This document shows positions 54,501 through 63,629 of a stretch of 64,000 nucleotides of DNA, piece after piece. The notes below the pieces were generated by a model. It searched no databases and was not told the DNA's origin. It worked only from the letters and a program-made list of their open reading frames with translations. Each line of letters opens with the position of its first letter. Position 1 is the first letter of the stretch. Made by a program: the position numbers and the translations under genes. This DNA is from Tretioscincus oriximinensis (taxonomy: Eukaryota > Chordata > Lepidosauria > Squamata > Gymnophthalmidae). Location: contig JAJVDF010000418.1 in assembly GCA_022410635.1 (NCBI GenBank), positions 796,983 to 860,982 on the forward strand, written 5' to 3'.

Positions 54501-57500
54501 TANGTTCGTTTTTTGTTAACTTTTCTTTTTAGTGTTATTTGAGTTGGTTTTCTCTGTTATTTTTGTGTGTGTGTGTATATATACTTTAATTCAATAAAAA
54601 TATTTTTTTTTAAAAAAGAGATTCCTTGGGCTTCATAGGCTAATCGTGTTAACTTGTTAATGATCCTGTGTGACCTCTGGATTTGCATCTGGGAGGAATG
54701 GCGGCATGTAAATGGAGTCCATGTTTTTACTTTTCAGACTTCATAAAATCTATAATAAGGCTACATCTGCAGAAGCAGCTAAGCTCTGCATTATAGGGGC
54801 AATATGTGCTCTCAGCCATTGCAGCTGTGCTCACACATGGCTCAGATGTTATGCGGTGCTGCCTATAAGGTATGCAAGAGGATCGCAGGACAATCGCATC
54901 AACAGCCGAGAAGATCTCGGTGCTCCCACGCAACTCTAGGCATTCACTGCGTGCGGTGGCTAATGGTCCCTTATTCTCGCGGGACATTTTTCTGCAGGTG
55001 CNGAACTCCGACTACCCCACACAGCGACACTAGCAGTTGCCTGAAAGACTCCGCAATAGCATCAAACCGATCCAGCAATCAGAAATTGTGGCGCATCGGA
55101 GCTTTGCCCTGAGCTGATAGTTGGCAATGTGCAATCCAGTGTGGCAGAGCTGGCCTGATGTCACTATCGTAGAGATAGAGATCTGCCATGTGGATGCAGT
55201 CTTAGATTCAGGTCTCTTAGAAATTGGGAACAGTGAAAGGCATTAGAGATTCTTGTGAGAATAACACAGGTCTGTGCTAGTAGTTTGAATATGCAATGGT
55301 TTCCTGGGTGATATAAGGCCATGTCATACCGAAGACCCTGAATATCTGAAGGCCTTTTGATAGTTCCTCCACTTGCAGAGATACAGATGGTAGGAGTATG
55401 CAGGAGGGTGGCTCCCACACTCTGGAACAGCTTCCACCAGGAACCTATACAGGTAGCTTCCGTCACCTGGTAGAATCATACCTTCACCCAGACTTTTCAC
55501 TCTTAGCTCCCTTTGCATTTGTCCTTCCAGGGAGGGTGGGAGGATATGACCCTTAAAAAAATCCTTTTAAGATAATGCGTTTTTAAGTTTTAATTTCTGT
55601 AACCCAGCCTGGGACCTTTGCTGAAGGGTGGAATGTAAATCCCTGAATGAATGTATGAATAAACAAACAAACAAATAAATATTACTGGAGAGATTTAATG
55701 TGACTGCCTCTGCAGGAAGATCTGCCAGCACTGCAAGTGTCCACGAGAAGAGCATGCTGTGCGGATGGTACCTGTTGACCTGGAAAGGATGATGTGCCGT
55801 CTCATCTCGGACTTCCAGCGCCACTCCATCTCTGATGATGATTCCGGCTGTGCCTCTGAAGAATACGCTTGGGTTCCTCCAGGCCTCAAGCCAGAGCAGG
55901 TAAGATAGTTCACAATCTCAACTCTTCCTTTTACTTTTCACTCAGCAGGTCACCAATCTATGGGATTTGCTTCCAGAAAAGATGGTGACAATTGATACTT
56001 TGGTTGGCTTTAAGAGGAGATTAGACAAATTCTTAAAGGCCAAGTGTGCCAGTGTCTCCTAAGGCTCCTTCCTGATTACAAGTTCAAAATCACTATTTCT
56101 TTTAAAACCAAGCCAGTCCATTTGCAAATATGTCTCTACTCACTTCCTATCTTCCTCACTGTTCTCTCTATCCTCGTTACATTTCCTAATATTCTTGTGG
56201 CATCGGAAGCCCCAGAAGTTGTTTCTGTGCTTGCATTACTACAATTCCCAGCATTCTCTGTGAGCCCAGAGCCATTATGAAGAACCCTGCTGTTGAATCA
56301 GGAAAAATGAACAAACAAACAAAAAGCAGGAGAAAGGGCCTTTTCAGTGAGTGGGTGGCTGAATGTCCGTGAGTAAATGGGGCAAATTCTATATTATATT
56401 GCTGCCAACTCGCTAAATATCCTGAATGGGAATGGACCAATAGGTCATTTGCAGAAAACTGAGAGCAGATAGTCTTCTTCTACTTCAGAATGGCCAAGTG
56501 CACTTGGTGGGCTGCTGTATGAAGAACTAGATGGGCTGTGACCTCATTCAGCAGGGTTCTTACTTATCTGTACTTACTAACAGGAATGTCCATTGCTTTG
56601 TTTTGATGCAACTGCCTCTAGTATTTTTACTTTGAGATATCTGTACATACTTTGACTATCACTCTTTATTTTTATTGCTTTTTTTCTTCATTTTTCTCCC
56701 TTTTTCTCTCATTGTTTTTCTGTCTCCTCATCTCTTCTAATCAGCCTGGATAGCTTTAAGAAAGAATTAAACACATTCATGGAGGGCAAATGTATCAACG
56801 TCTAGTAGAGTGGATGCCTAGGTATTGCCTCCAAGTTGAAAAGGGAGGCATGGTGTCCCTAAAATGCCATGTGCAGTGAGTCAATAGGAGGTGAAAGTTT
56901 TGCTTCCTTCAGTTCAGGAAGGCCCAAGTGCAGTTTGACTATGTACAATGAAATGCTGGTGTCCATGGATTGTGACCCAAGTCAACACATGTTCTCTTAC
57001 ATTTGTACCTCTGTTTGTACTGAAGTGTAGTTCCTGATCTATCATAATTCTTATTGGCCCTGGATTTTATACTGCTTGTATAAAACTGTCTGTCTCTCTC
57101 TCTTTTCTTAACTGCTGTTCCACATGTCAATAATGCTCTCTCCTAAGGACCTGTTTAACACTGTAAAATTGTTCACTGTCTTTAAAAAAACAATGATACC
57201 ACAGCACATAGCCCTTTCCATTGAATAACTTGTGGAGAAAACAGTATGCCACAGCTGATTTTTCAAAGTAGGGATAAAGGTAAATACTGGACAAGGCTTA
57301 GAGACCTTGTTGAGTCAAGGAAACATTGTTCTGACGAACATTCTGGGTATTTATGATGCAGGATATTTTCTTCATCCTCCGTCACATCATAATAATCTAA
57401 GGTTATAATAATAGCTTTTTAAACCAGTATGCCATAAGCTGTTCTCTTTGTATTATTAACATTGGGTGTCATAGGAGGGAAGGAAAAAGGAGGCAGCCAT

Positions 57501-60225
57501 GTGACAATTAGGGAAAAAAATCTTTGTAATCATAGTTCCATGTTGTCCCCAGGCACGTACAGATAGTTTGTTTTTAGATTTGTCATCAGGAAAATAATAA
57601 CAATACAAAACAAGGTCAGCTTAGTCCATAAGATAGTAAGATTCTAGGAAAAACCCTCTTCTATTTTTTCTTGCAAACACTGTGCGAGGTTGGTTGGGGG
57701 TTTAATGTTCAATGATTTGGTCACAGCCTCTGGTTTTAATGGCTGAGAGAGGTTTTGAGACCTGGATTCTCAAGCCTTGATCCGTCACTCACATTTCCAC
57801 GGCAAACCTTATGTTTCCTGTCATGTATAAAAAAGTGGAATAAGCAGGCACAGAATTCCTGCTGGAGAAATATTGTTCACTCAGATGGGATCTAACAAAT
57901 TGAGGCTGAACCCTGACAAGACGGAAGTGCTATTGGTAAAGGGATCCCGTGTCCAGAAACTTGATAGACACCCGGTTCTTGATGGAGCAGGTTTGCTCCA
58001 GAAGGAACAGGTGCGTGATCTGGGGGTCCTTCTAGACTCGTCACTGTCACTTGAAGGTCAGGTGGCAGCGACAGCTAGAACGGCCTTTTCCTATTTACAA
58101 TTGGTCCGCCAGTTGCGGCCGTTCCTGGACAGGGGGTCCTTGGCCATGGTTCTTCATGCTCTGGTAACCTCCAGATTAGACTACTGCAATGCACTCTACG
58201 TGGGGCTTCCCTTGAAGACGGTTCGGAGGCTGGAGCTAGTTCAGAATGCAGCAGCCCGTCTTCTATCGGGTGTGTCTGGCCGGACGTCCATCACGCCGGT
58301 CCTCAAAGAACTGCACTGGCTACCTATTCGCTACCGAGCCCAATTCAAGGTGCTTATACTGACGTATAAAGCCCTAAACGGTTTGGGTCCTGAATACTTG
58401 AGGGAACGCCTTCTCCCATATAGTCCTGCCCGGTCTCTGCGATCAGAAGGAGAGGGCCTTTTAGTTGTCCCCTCCTGCTCTAAGATAAGGGGGGCGGGGG
58501 CGCGGGGAAGAGCCTTCTCGGTAGTGGCCCCGATATTATGGAACGGCCTCCCCCCGGAAGCACGCCAGGCGCCGTCTTTACTATCTTTTAGGCGCCTGGT
58601 AAAGACCTGTCTCTTCACCCAGGCCTTTTCATGTTAGCTCNCCCACCAGAGGACGACATTTTAGACAGTTGTGTTTTATGATTTTAATCTTGTGAAGGTC
58701 ATGGCGACCCGAATTTTTTTTAATTTTTGTAAGCCTCCCTGGACACCTTCGGGGGGAAGGGCGGGGTAAAAATCTTTTAAATAAATAAAATAAATAAATT
58801 TGTCTTTATTGAATTATGCCTTTGTCAATTAAACGGAGAGTCATGTTGACATATTCATTATGCAGAGCACAGTAATTTTTTAAGCCAATCATTATATGAA
58901 ATTACTTTAACAATCCATTCTTGTTCTGTGTGGTTCTAGAGTACAGCTCAGGTTTTCGGTGCTTTAATGATCCTTAGAGTTTACCTCGCATAAGACTAGG
59001 CACAGAAAGGGCCTAGTCTTGAATTCAAACCAGAAATTCCCAAAGCGTATTTTTGAAACTTCTGGCTGAGATTCACAATGCATTCTTTTTTCTTTTTAAG
59101 AGTTTAAGTTGATTTGGTCTGATGTTAACTTTGATAAAGCTGAGAATTCCTCCACAAAAAAAGAAAGGAGGAAAGAAAGACAAGCCATGCTAATTGAATT
59201 ACAAGCCAGTTGCTGGTTTGTTGGGTTTGAGTGTTGGGTAATGGGATCTCTTCAGCAAGGCCAGACGGTCTGTAATCTGATTAGCACAGCCGTTCTTGTT
59301 TTAAAGTGATTACAGAGAAACATTTCTGTAACAGCTTTCATTGCTTTCTCTAAGAATTCCTAGGCCTTTCTGCATTAGGCTTTATTCTGAAATGTATCTT
59401 GAAATTGGCATTCTATTATGGGCTATTGCAGTCCCGAGACCTAATGCAGAAAGCATCTAATGCAGAAAATGCTTTCCCTCATGGATTATTGAAGGAAAAG
59501 AAAACACTGAGACAATGTGCTCTCTACTAATGTATTTGATTTCCCTTTTTTTTGCCTGAGATGGACAGTGAAGGAGATTCCAGATAATTGTGGGATCTTG
59601 TTTACTTCTCACAGGTCCTGGCTGCACACCTCTTAAGTAATCCAAATCCAGCTTGTTTTAAGGGTGTTCAAGGATGAGTCTGAATTCTATTTGGAAAGTG
59701 CAGGCTACACCTCTTTTGTGCTAAGAGCAAGGGAGGGTCAGGGTTAGGTTTGGAGGGGACTGTGGTGTGCCCAGTGCTGGGCGTTATTCAGCAGGAAAAC
59801 CCACGCGAAAGCCTGAAAATCTCAAGCATTTGAGTCTTCTCCGTGATGTCACTCTGGGCACAAATGACGTCACTTCTGGAAGCAAAGACCGAAAGTGACA
59901 TCATTTATGATATAACATCCGCACTGAAATGGAATTCTGAGACCAGAAACTTTTGTTCTTGCCCATTATAGTCCCCTTAGCCCGCTCTAAATGTTGAATG
60001 AGTTTTGGAATGATATGGCATGGAAATGCCCTTGCGCTATGAAAGTTACGGCATCCCCTGCCCTCTTCCTCATTCTGTAGCATGACGATCAACATTGCTC
60101 TTTAATTTCAGGTGTATCAGTTTTTCAGTTGCATTCCGGAGGACAAAGTCCCATACGTCAACAGCCCTGGAGAAAGATACCGCATCCGCCAGTTGCTGCA
60201 CCAGCTTCCCCCACACGACAGTGAG
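36289..60225 (+). CDS. PRICKLE3: PRICKLE3, PET/LIM planar cell polarity protein (5' part, four coding exons)
   Basis: Prickle proteins act in planar cell polarity and non-canonical Wnt signalling; PRICKLE3 has also been linked to mitochondrial ATP synthase. Coding exons here are 36289-36330, 49995-50080, 55716-55899 and 60112-60225, encoding the first 142 residues. Exon 1 gives [14 protein letters not shown], very like the distinctive N-terminus of human PRICKLE3. Residues 15-142 carry [42 protein letters not shown] and [19 protein letters not shown]. They then run through [20 protein letters not shown] to PPHDSE, the start of the PET domain. The remaining PET residues and three LIM domains lie beyond the right edge. 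The exon 1 sequence favours PRICKLE3 over PRICKLE1/2. Confidence 0.94.
36561..38254. other. PRICKLE3 intron 1, first part
   Basis: Unassigned intron sequence with no clear repeat. A short duplicated phrase 'ctgctttatttcagcagtc' occurs twice near 37680-37730. Confidence 0.45.
38255..38555 (+). repeat. CR1 LINE 3' fragment, forward
   Basis: It encodes [20 protein letters not shown] and [18 protein letters not shown], the CR1 ORF2 C-terminus, followed by 3' UTR with 'gcccaggtgcaattggtggg'. Confidence 0.85.
38553..38578 (+). repeat. Telomere-like GGGTTA micro-array
   Basis: Four consecutive units gggtta, ggggta, gggtta and gggtta occur at the end of the CR1 copy. One unit has a single substitution. 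Confidence 0.8.
39058..39395. mobile_element. Pogo/Tigger-like MITE with 42-bp internal tandem repeats
   Basis: The termini read gtggtacctcggttctcgaa and ttcgagaaccgaggtaccac. Inner arms 'gaatccgaacaccgattt' and 'aaatcggtgttcgac' also pair. Inside, ggcgcgcc recurs at 39184, 39226, 39268 and 39310, a strict 42-bp period. The array is CpG-rich in an AT-rich intron. Confidence 0.88.
39844..39965. repeat. Polypyrimidine tract
   Basis: About 120 bases of TTTC/TTC/CTC-type sequence, followed by 'tctgcacatcgttggctg'. The poly-Phe/Leu frames are artefacts. Confidence 0.92.
40577..40756. mobile_element. Pogo-like MITE, 180 bp
   Basis: The ends aggtgaaaccccattataaa and 'attatgaggtttcacct' bound an AT-rich palindromic body with 'gtataacaaacaaatttgaa'. 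It is an intact relative of 9733-9914 and of the split copy at 21785-22412. Confidence 0.8.
40995..41225 (-). repeat. MIR-like tRNA/CORE SINE with L2-type tail, reverse
   Basis: 'ttatttatttatacttatat', 'ggtctcagggcaggcaacca', 'gtagaattgaaccgggagac' and 'ccaacactaacactgtgcca' parallel the copy at 19086-19358. Confidence 0.75.
41535..41850 (-). repeat. tRNA-derived SINE, full-length-looking, reverse
   Basis: It starts at the tail 'gaagaagaagaactgggttc', then 'ttataccccgcttttctcac', and ends 'ccttagcgactgagctatcc' plus 'gtgcctgc', the reverse complement of the tRNA-like head. It is the mirror of 48350-48657. Confidence 0.88.
42215..42620. repeat. Unclassified interspersed repeat, copy 3
   Basis: This is the longest clear copy: 'gccagatgtaaacaacaaca' to 'ggggccctgccctgcagact', 'cagtcccacccacaggaaac' and 'gggaagttggttgggg'. 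It includes a 'ggcggtagcagcaatagcgg' stretch shared with the copy at 48125. Confidence 0.7.
42621..43998. other. PRICKLE3 intron 1, unassigned segment
   Basis: I see no gene or clear family. 'gaagtgacatcattttgatg' with 'tgtcacttc' near 42776-42802 is a short palindrome. Confidence 0.4.
43999..44045 (-). repeat. CR1 LINE 3' end fragment
   Basis: 'agaatcatagagttggaagg' and 'gacctccagggccattgggt' are a reverse CR1 terminus. Confidence 0.75.
44133..44275. mobile_element. MITE family D, copy
   Basis: 'ggctacatccagatgttgcc' at the left and 'agtgtggatgtagct' at the right form inverted ends. Inside, 'gtggaatagccatgc' and 'ggaatatccaa' pair with the left arm. Relatives are at 35805-35930, 54760-55205 and 63630-63770. 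Confidence 0.6.
44530..44770 (+). repeat. 42-bp minisatellite, about six units
   Basis: Units of the form 'ccatggaaccatttggttyg' plus 'gcccatggcatgctcc' repeat every 42 bp with several substitutions. Because 42 is divisible by three and no unit has a stop in one frame per strand, both strands show 80-95-codon open frames of 14-residue repeats (consensus near [12 protein letters not shown]). No splice or start context supports a gene. Confidence 0.9.
44875..45000. repeat. G-rich imperfect repeat
   Basis: 'ggcctgggtgggg' recurs several times with variable spacers; G-runs are frequent on the plus strand. Confidence 0.7.
45001..46454. other. PRICKLE3 intron 1, unassigned segment
   Basis: 45411-45475 resembles a LINE tail ('atttatttattataaaccgc', 'acagaaggtcttgaagcaat'). 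The remainder is unassigned. Confidence 0.4.
46455..47062 (+). repeat. L2-type LINE fragment split by a hAT MITE
   Basis: 'gagaaggccttctagtagtt' and 'ccacactctgggacagcctc' are L2 ORF2 C-terminal sequence. After the hAT insert, 'aggcttgctagggtaaaaac' and 'acctgccctgggactatacg' continue to the L2 3' end. Confidence 0.7.
46605..46835. mobile_element. Non-autonomous hAT element
   Basis: It starts cagtggctgtcaaacatttt and ends 'gaggggaaccacac', with imperfect 8-bp flanks CTCTAAAG and CTTTAGAG (6 of 8). The interior 'aagcatctctaaaatcc' is shared with 63116-63306. Confidence 0.7.
47063..48124. other. PRICKLE3 intron 1, unassigned segment
   Basis: No clear family. The 103-residue frame near 47286 has no recognisable similarity or splice context. 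Confidence 0.4.
48125..48790. repeat. Unclassified interspersed repeat, copy 4, split by a SINE
   Basis: 'tccagatataaacaacaaca' to 'gtgaaacagatgttgctatg' at the left and 'ctgggaagtgtattctgagc' to 'cagtcccgcccaaaggaaac' at the right are one copy of the family at 42215-42620. The SINE at 48350-48657 interrupts it at the position corresponding to about 42453. Confidence 0.75.
48350..48657 (+). repeat. tRNA-derived SINE, forward (reference copy)
   Basis: The head 'cacggatagctcagtcgctt' has a tRNA A-box-like TAGCTCAGTCG, and 'ggggtttcgaagccctg' is B-box-like. The body runs to 'taagccgctttgagtccctt'. The tail is 'aagcggggtataagaacc' followed by (TTC)n. Loss of strict box consensus suggests it is no longer a transcribable tRNA gene. 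Confidence 0.88.
49285..49425. mobile_element. Palindromic element, possibly a family P relative
   Basis: 'ccagaaaaggtccaa' and 'ttggtccttttctg' are inverted ends. Inside, 'ctggattagcacaggccctg' and 'ataacatggattagca' give partial pairing. Confidence 0.5.
49995..50080 (+). CDS. PRICKLE3: PRICKLE3 exon 2
   Basis: Acceptor 'ccccactag', donor 'gtaagag'. It encodes [16 protein letters not shown] and [12 protein letters not shown], and the last Arg codon is split. A near match to human PRICKLE3 EDPDRGQPC. Confidence 0.95.
50081..51222. other. PRICKLE3 intron 2, first part
   Basis: Unassigned sequence; no clear repeat or motif. Confidence 0.4.
51223..51483 (+). repeat. L2 LINE 3' end
   Basis: 'agaccttctcagtggttgcc' and 'agaagatccttgaagatacg' lead to 'ggcctgagaccttatactgg' and a CAAACAAATAAA tail. 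Confidence 0.75.
52310..52710 (+). repeat. CR1 LINE 3' fragment, forward
   Basis: It encodes [40 protein letters not shown] and [10 protein letters not shown] with a stop, the typical CR1 ORF2 C-terminus. The 3' UTR ends 'gatccagtatggctcttctt'. Confidence 0.9.
52752..53000 (-). repeat. SINE, reverse, degenerate
   Basis: 'gaagaaaaagaagagg' tail, 'ccttcttttctcacccaaag' and 'gaacagctacgttggcag' match the reverse SINE body. Confidence 0.7.
53008..53421. mobile_element. Long relative of foldback family F, copy 2
   Basis: It starts taggctgaccagatgaccc and ends 'aaaatctggtcagtcta', with flanks containing CTTAAC on both sides. The interior shares with 29144-29665 (inverted) the 'tgcatattcatgaatatgca' palindrome and 'ctgcaccaccat...aaggcacc' segments. 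Confidence 0.82.
54040..54630 (+). repeat. Possible L1-type LINE 3' end with poly(A) tail
   Basis: AT-rich sequence ends 'ttcaataaaaatattttttt' plus an A run. Upstream 'gaaataatttggtctttcag' style text resembles decayed L1 ORF2. Assignment is weak. Confidence 0.4.
54760..55205. mobile_element. Long member of MITE family D
   Basis: The ends 'aaggctacatctgcagaagc' and 'gccatgtggatgcagtctt' are inverted. The interior is GC-richer than the flanks and has no long open frame. Confidence 0.5.
55330..55680 (+). repeat. L2 LINE 3' end
   Basis: 'gaaggccttttgatagttcc' and 'ctcccacactctggaacagc' run to 'ccagcctgggacctttgctg' and a CAAACAAATAAAT tail ending 35 bases before PRICKLE3 exon 3. Confidence 0.75.
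55716..55899 (+). CDS. PRICKLE3: PRICKLE3 exon 3 (start of PET domain)
   Basis: Acceptor 'ctgcctctgcag', donor 'gtaagat'. It encodes [35 protein letters not shown] and [20 protein letters not shown] up to KPEQ. The [10 protein letters not shown] stretch is a Prickle hallmark. Confidence 0.97.
55940..56040 (+). repeat. CR1 LINE fragment
   Basis: 'ctatgggatttgcttccaga' and 'ggctttaagaggagattaga' encode a decayed CR1 C-terminus. Confidence 0.65.
56440..56985 (+). repeat. CR1 LINE 3' fragments
   Basis: Two pieces: 56440-56570 ('gatgggctgtgacctcattc') and 56745-56985 ('tggatagctttaagaaagaa', 'aaatgccatgtgcagtgagt'). Both are diverged CR1 3' sequence. Confidence 0.6.
56986..57870. other. PRICKLE3 intron 3, unassigned segment
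   Basis: No gene or clear repeat. The sequence looks mostly unique. Confidence 0.4.
57873..58800 (+). mobile_element. L2 LINE, 5'-truncated, intact ORF2 C-terminus
   Basis: One uninterrupted frame to a stop at 58637 encodes the end of the reverse transcriptase and downstream region: [96 protein letters not shown] and [21 protein letters not shown] short 3' UTR ends in 'gggcggggtaaaaatc' and (AAATA)n. The lack of stops or frameshifts over 250 codons suggests recent insertion. Confidence 0.93.
58801..60111. other. PRICKLE3 intron 3, last part
   Basis: 58840-59330 reads like unique AT-rich sequence with homeodomain-type words ('gctaattgaattacaag', 'gtaatctgattagcac'). 59362-59466 has short inverted ends 'tttctgcattag' and 'taatgcagaaag', probably a small MITE. 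No gene seen. Confidence 0.4.
60112..60225 (+). CDS. PRICKLE3: PRICKLE3 exon 4 (PET domain)
   Basis: Acceptor 'ctttaatttcag', donor 'gtgagaa'. It encodes [20 protein letters not shown] and [18 protein letters not shown], 38 codons in phase 0, nearly identical to human PRICKLE3. It is the last PRICKLE3 exon in the window. Confidence 0.97.
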
Positions 60226-60900
60226 GTGAGAAAAAGATTCTCACCATTTACTTTTATTTTAAAATAAAATGTATTACTCTTACAGACCTGGGACATTGGN
60301 TAAGGAATATACATGTTTGGTGTGCATGGACACACCAAACATCTATATATTCTGGATTTTAGCGTTGTAATGGTTTTAATGTCGTCATGTGAACAAAGCC
60401 TTAATAATAAACACCTTATGTAGTTACATTTTAAACATTTCACTAGTATTTCTTCATAGAAATATATCAAAGCAGCTTAAGCCAGTCGTTAAAAGATACA
60501 GAAACTATAGACGGCTTAGCATTTTGTAAAGCCTGAAGTTCCTGTGCTGTGAAAATACTTTATTCAACTCCTTCTATTATATTTTAAGGCAGAATAGCTT
60601 ACTCAAATGTTTCTGGTTTTTATCAGTGGACTTCATTTTCATGACTTGTTCAAAATCTGGGGAATTTGTCATAGTAGGAATAGGAAGGGAGATGTAGGAA
60701 CAGGAACTAAAAAGATGAGTCCCTTTAGTTGAGGTGGGCGTATTTGTTGTTGCTGGGTAGCACTGGATTGTGTCCGATTTGTAGTGGACTGCCTGGGATC
60801 CTTCATATTGTTTTCTTGCCAACGATACCGATTCAGTTTGAGAAAGGGAATGGAGATTGAAATGTCAGCATTCTCCATTTCAGGCAGCTGGATTTTTCTT
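60226..60900. other. PRICKLE3 intron 4, unassigned segment
   Basis: No clear feature apart from a short palindrome around 60305-60340 ('gtttggtgtgcatggacaca' with 'ccaaac'). Confidence 0.4.
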
Positions 60901-62160
60901 TGAACTACAGTCATTCCCAAATGCACATTTAATAGGTTCTATCTTGAGTGAAGGTACAGAGAAAATTTTGATCTCCACTCATTCATTTCCTCTTGAAATG
61001 CCATTCAATGATATAAATTTAAATACATTGGACAAATTAGGAATTAAAACATTAGAACAGCTATACGATGCAAGGGGAAACCTATTTACTTATCAACTTA
61101 TATCAAATTTAATCGGACAAAGATAATGGCTACAATCCATTGCCATTACAAGATACATAAAGAGTCCAATCAAAATGGAAACAATTAAAAGGCAAGATGC
61201 AATAATAGAATTAATAATTAGAATGGTCATAAAAAAANAAAATAAAATTATAACAACGATATATAGAAATATCAGCTGTAATGAAGACCAAATTATGATG
61301 GAGATCAAAAACAAATGGAACCCGGAATTAAATATAGACTTGTAAACAATTAATAGATTCATCAAAGAGATCAAGTTGGAGAAAATTAATAAAGGAAGCC
61401 AAAAGGAAAATCATACAGTTGTGCAAGTCAACTGGCACATTACCTACCTAACTTAACGAATGAGTTTTGGCATGGATGTCTGATAAGAGCAGGTTATTTT
61501 CATATTTATTGGAGCTGCATAGAGGCACAATCATTCTGGCAAAATATTCAAAAATAAATCAATAAAATATATAATTATAATACAATAATATTGGGTAAAA
61601 TGGCAATCTTCCTGTGCGATTTAGAAAATATTATTAATAGCCAAATAAGAAATATTATTCAGAACTTATTAGCATGGACTCAAATCATAATACNAAAATG
61701 ATGGAAGGACTTATCAAAATGCACAATTGGCGGATGGTACTATCTATTCAAAAAATGGCTGTGGAAATCAGACATATAAGAATCAACCAAAATGAAAATA
61801 CACATAGGGTACTTCAAATGAAACAAAACTGGGAACCAGTGAAAGAGTATCTATTGATGTACGGTCCAGCAAAGGGCTAGTAGCACTTTGGGACTAACAG
61901 GAGAAAAGTGGGTGGCATAAGCTTTTATAGACATGTCTACTTCTTCTGATATTGATGTACGGGTTGGACCAAGTCATAAGGCATAAAATCAACATTATTT
62001 ATAACATGTAATAACTAGATTGGTATGTAAGTGACTCCTCTGTACATTGTAATACGAACAATTTGGGATGGGATGGGAGGAGTTAATTACCAATATATGA
62101 AACTCTGTATATTTGGAAATATATTTATGTATTGGAAAACAAGAAAATCAAATACATAAA
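60900..62160 (+). repeat. L1-type LINE ORF2 3' end, degenerate
   Basis: Decayed frames give LDKLGIKTLEQLYDARGNLF and FHIYWSCIEAQSFWQNIQK, resembling the L1 ORF2 C-terminal 'tLgdLyd' and 'HmWWsCp..kFW' motifs. An A-rich tail ends near 62160. The nested repeat at 61876-61955 interrupts it. Confidence 0.65.
61876..61955. repeat. Unclassified sauropsid repeat
   Basis: 'ctagtagcactttgggacta' and 'ggcataagcttttatagaca' are the reverse complement of the repeat at 23640-24000. Confidence 0.55.
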
Positions 62161-62574
62161 AAAAGAAAAGTAATGCCATTCATGTCTATGAGGAAGTGAA
62201 CTTTTCAGTTCTATTGAAAGCATATTATCTGTGACTTTCAGCTAACTANGTAGTATGTTGGAACAGCAAGGACACCCACAGAGATGTCTTTGGTACAGTC
62301 AGCTTTGACACCCCCCTGGTCTTTTCCAGGGTTTCTGCCCTGTAAGGTTTGTTCTAAATCTGGCCCTAATGTTTTCTAGGAGAAAGACACCAAATACTTG
62401 CTTGATTCTTTCAGGACAAAGTTTCCTAAAGTATAGGAGAACTTACATGAGACACAGGTAGAAAGTTTAGAAATTTCTCCCTGCCTTTTTATTTGTGTGA
62501 AAATCATTTTACAAAGCAAAGGGTAGGTGGATCACCAAACNTTTTGGGTTGTTGGTTGGTGGATCACAGAGCAC

Positions 62575-63115
62575 ATAAGAACATAAGAGGAGCCCTGCTG
62601 AATGGAGTCGGAGCTCATCAAGTGCAGCATTCTGTTTTACACAGTGGCCACCAGTTGCACTTGGGCAGTCTTAAGGAGAAGATGGTAAAACCTTCACCTG
62701 TTCACGACTCCCTGCAAATGGTATTTCAGGAATCCTGCCTGTTGCTCCATCTTGGAGGCAGTATCAAGAGATCCCCTTGGTATCCATGAACTTGGCTAAT
62801 CCTGTCTTAAAGTTGCCCAGGCTGCTATCTACCACCACCTGTTCTGGAAGTAAATTCCACAGGCCAATGACCCTCTGGTTGAAAAAATATTTCCTTTTGT
62901 TTCCATCAATTTTAAGGAATTGAAATCTGGTCCTAGTTTTATATGATAGAGAAAATATTTTTTCTCTATTCACCTTATCCACCCCATGCCTGATTTTATA
63001 TACTTCATTGAGCTCATCTCTTAAATGCTGTCTTTCGAGGTTGAAGAGACCCAGACATTGCAGCCTGACTTCATAAGGGAAGTACTCCATCCCCTTGATC
63101 ATTCTTGTCATAGGG
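62575..63115 (-). repeat. CR1 LINE 3' fragment
   Basis: It begins 'aagaacataagaggagccct', passes 'ggttgaaaaaatatttcctt' and ends with 'cagcctgacttcataaggga'. In reverse it encodes [20 protein letters not shown] and neighbouring CR1 residues. Confidence 0.85.
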
Positions 63116-63306
63116 TAGAGGTTCCCAAACTTTGGTGGGCCATTCAATCCGTACCAAAGCATCTCTAAAATCCTAGTGTCCTCCCCCTTGTTTATGTCAC
63201 AATATGTATTTATAAACTATATACGAGGCCCCTCATTCTCGAATGCCCCCTTCTTAAAAATCAGATTACCCCCCCCCCCTTTGAAGGGTGTGATTGGGAA
63301 CCATGG
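63116..63306. mobile_element. Non-autonomous hAT element
   Basis: 'gaggttcccaaactttggtg' and 'gtgattgggaacca' are inverted ends. 'aagcatctctaaaatcc' and 'aaaaatcagattaccccc' are shared with 46605-46835. Confidence 0.7.
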
Positions 63307-63389
63307 TCATGGGGTATTAATCCCAAGGACAAAGCCTGTGTAGATACAGCCTCTTCCCCAGTGATGGTTTTTGTGAATGTGAATGAAAC

Positions 63390-63580
63390 GTATATGAACA
63401 GGTTAAAGCAATTTGAAAGCAAGATTTGCAAGAAATTGCAACAGATAGTGGCTAGATAAATGGGAACCACCACAGCATGGTGGGGAAGACTGAATGTGAA
63501 AAATAACCTTGCAAGTTGCTTTGAGTCCCTTTGAGTGAGAAAAACGGGGTATAAAAACTCAGTTCTTCTTTTTCTTCTAA
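63390..63580 (+). repeat. tRNA-derived SINE, 5'-truncated, forward
   Basis: 'gcaagaaattgcaacagata', 'ttgctttgagtccctttgag', 'gaaaaacggggtataaaaac' and a 'tcttctttttcttct' tail match the 3' part of the SINE at 48350-48657. Confidence 0.8.
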
Positions 63581-63629
63581 ATGTATTGAAGGCTGCATTA
63601 TGTTTATACTTCATGTTTTCAGCAAATAG

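Noticed and set aside
58331..58618. A 95-codon minus-strand frame
   Set aside because: It is antisense to the intact L2 ORF2.
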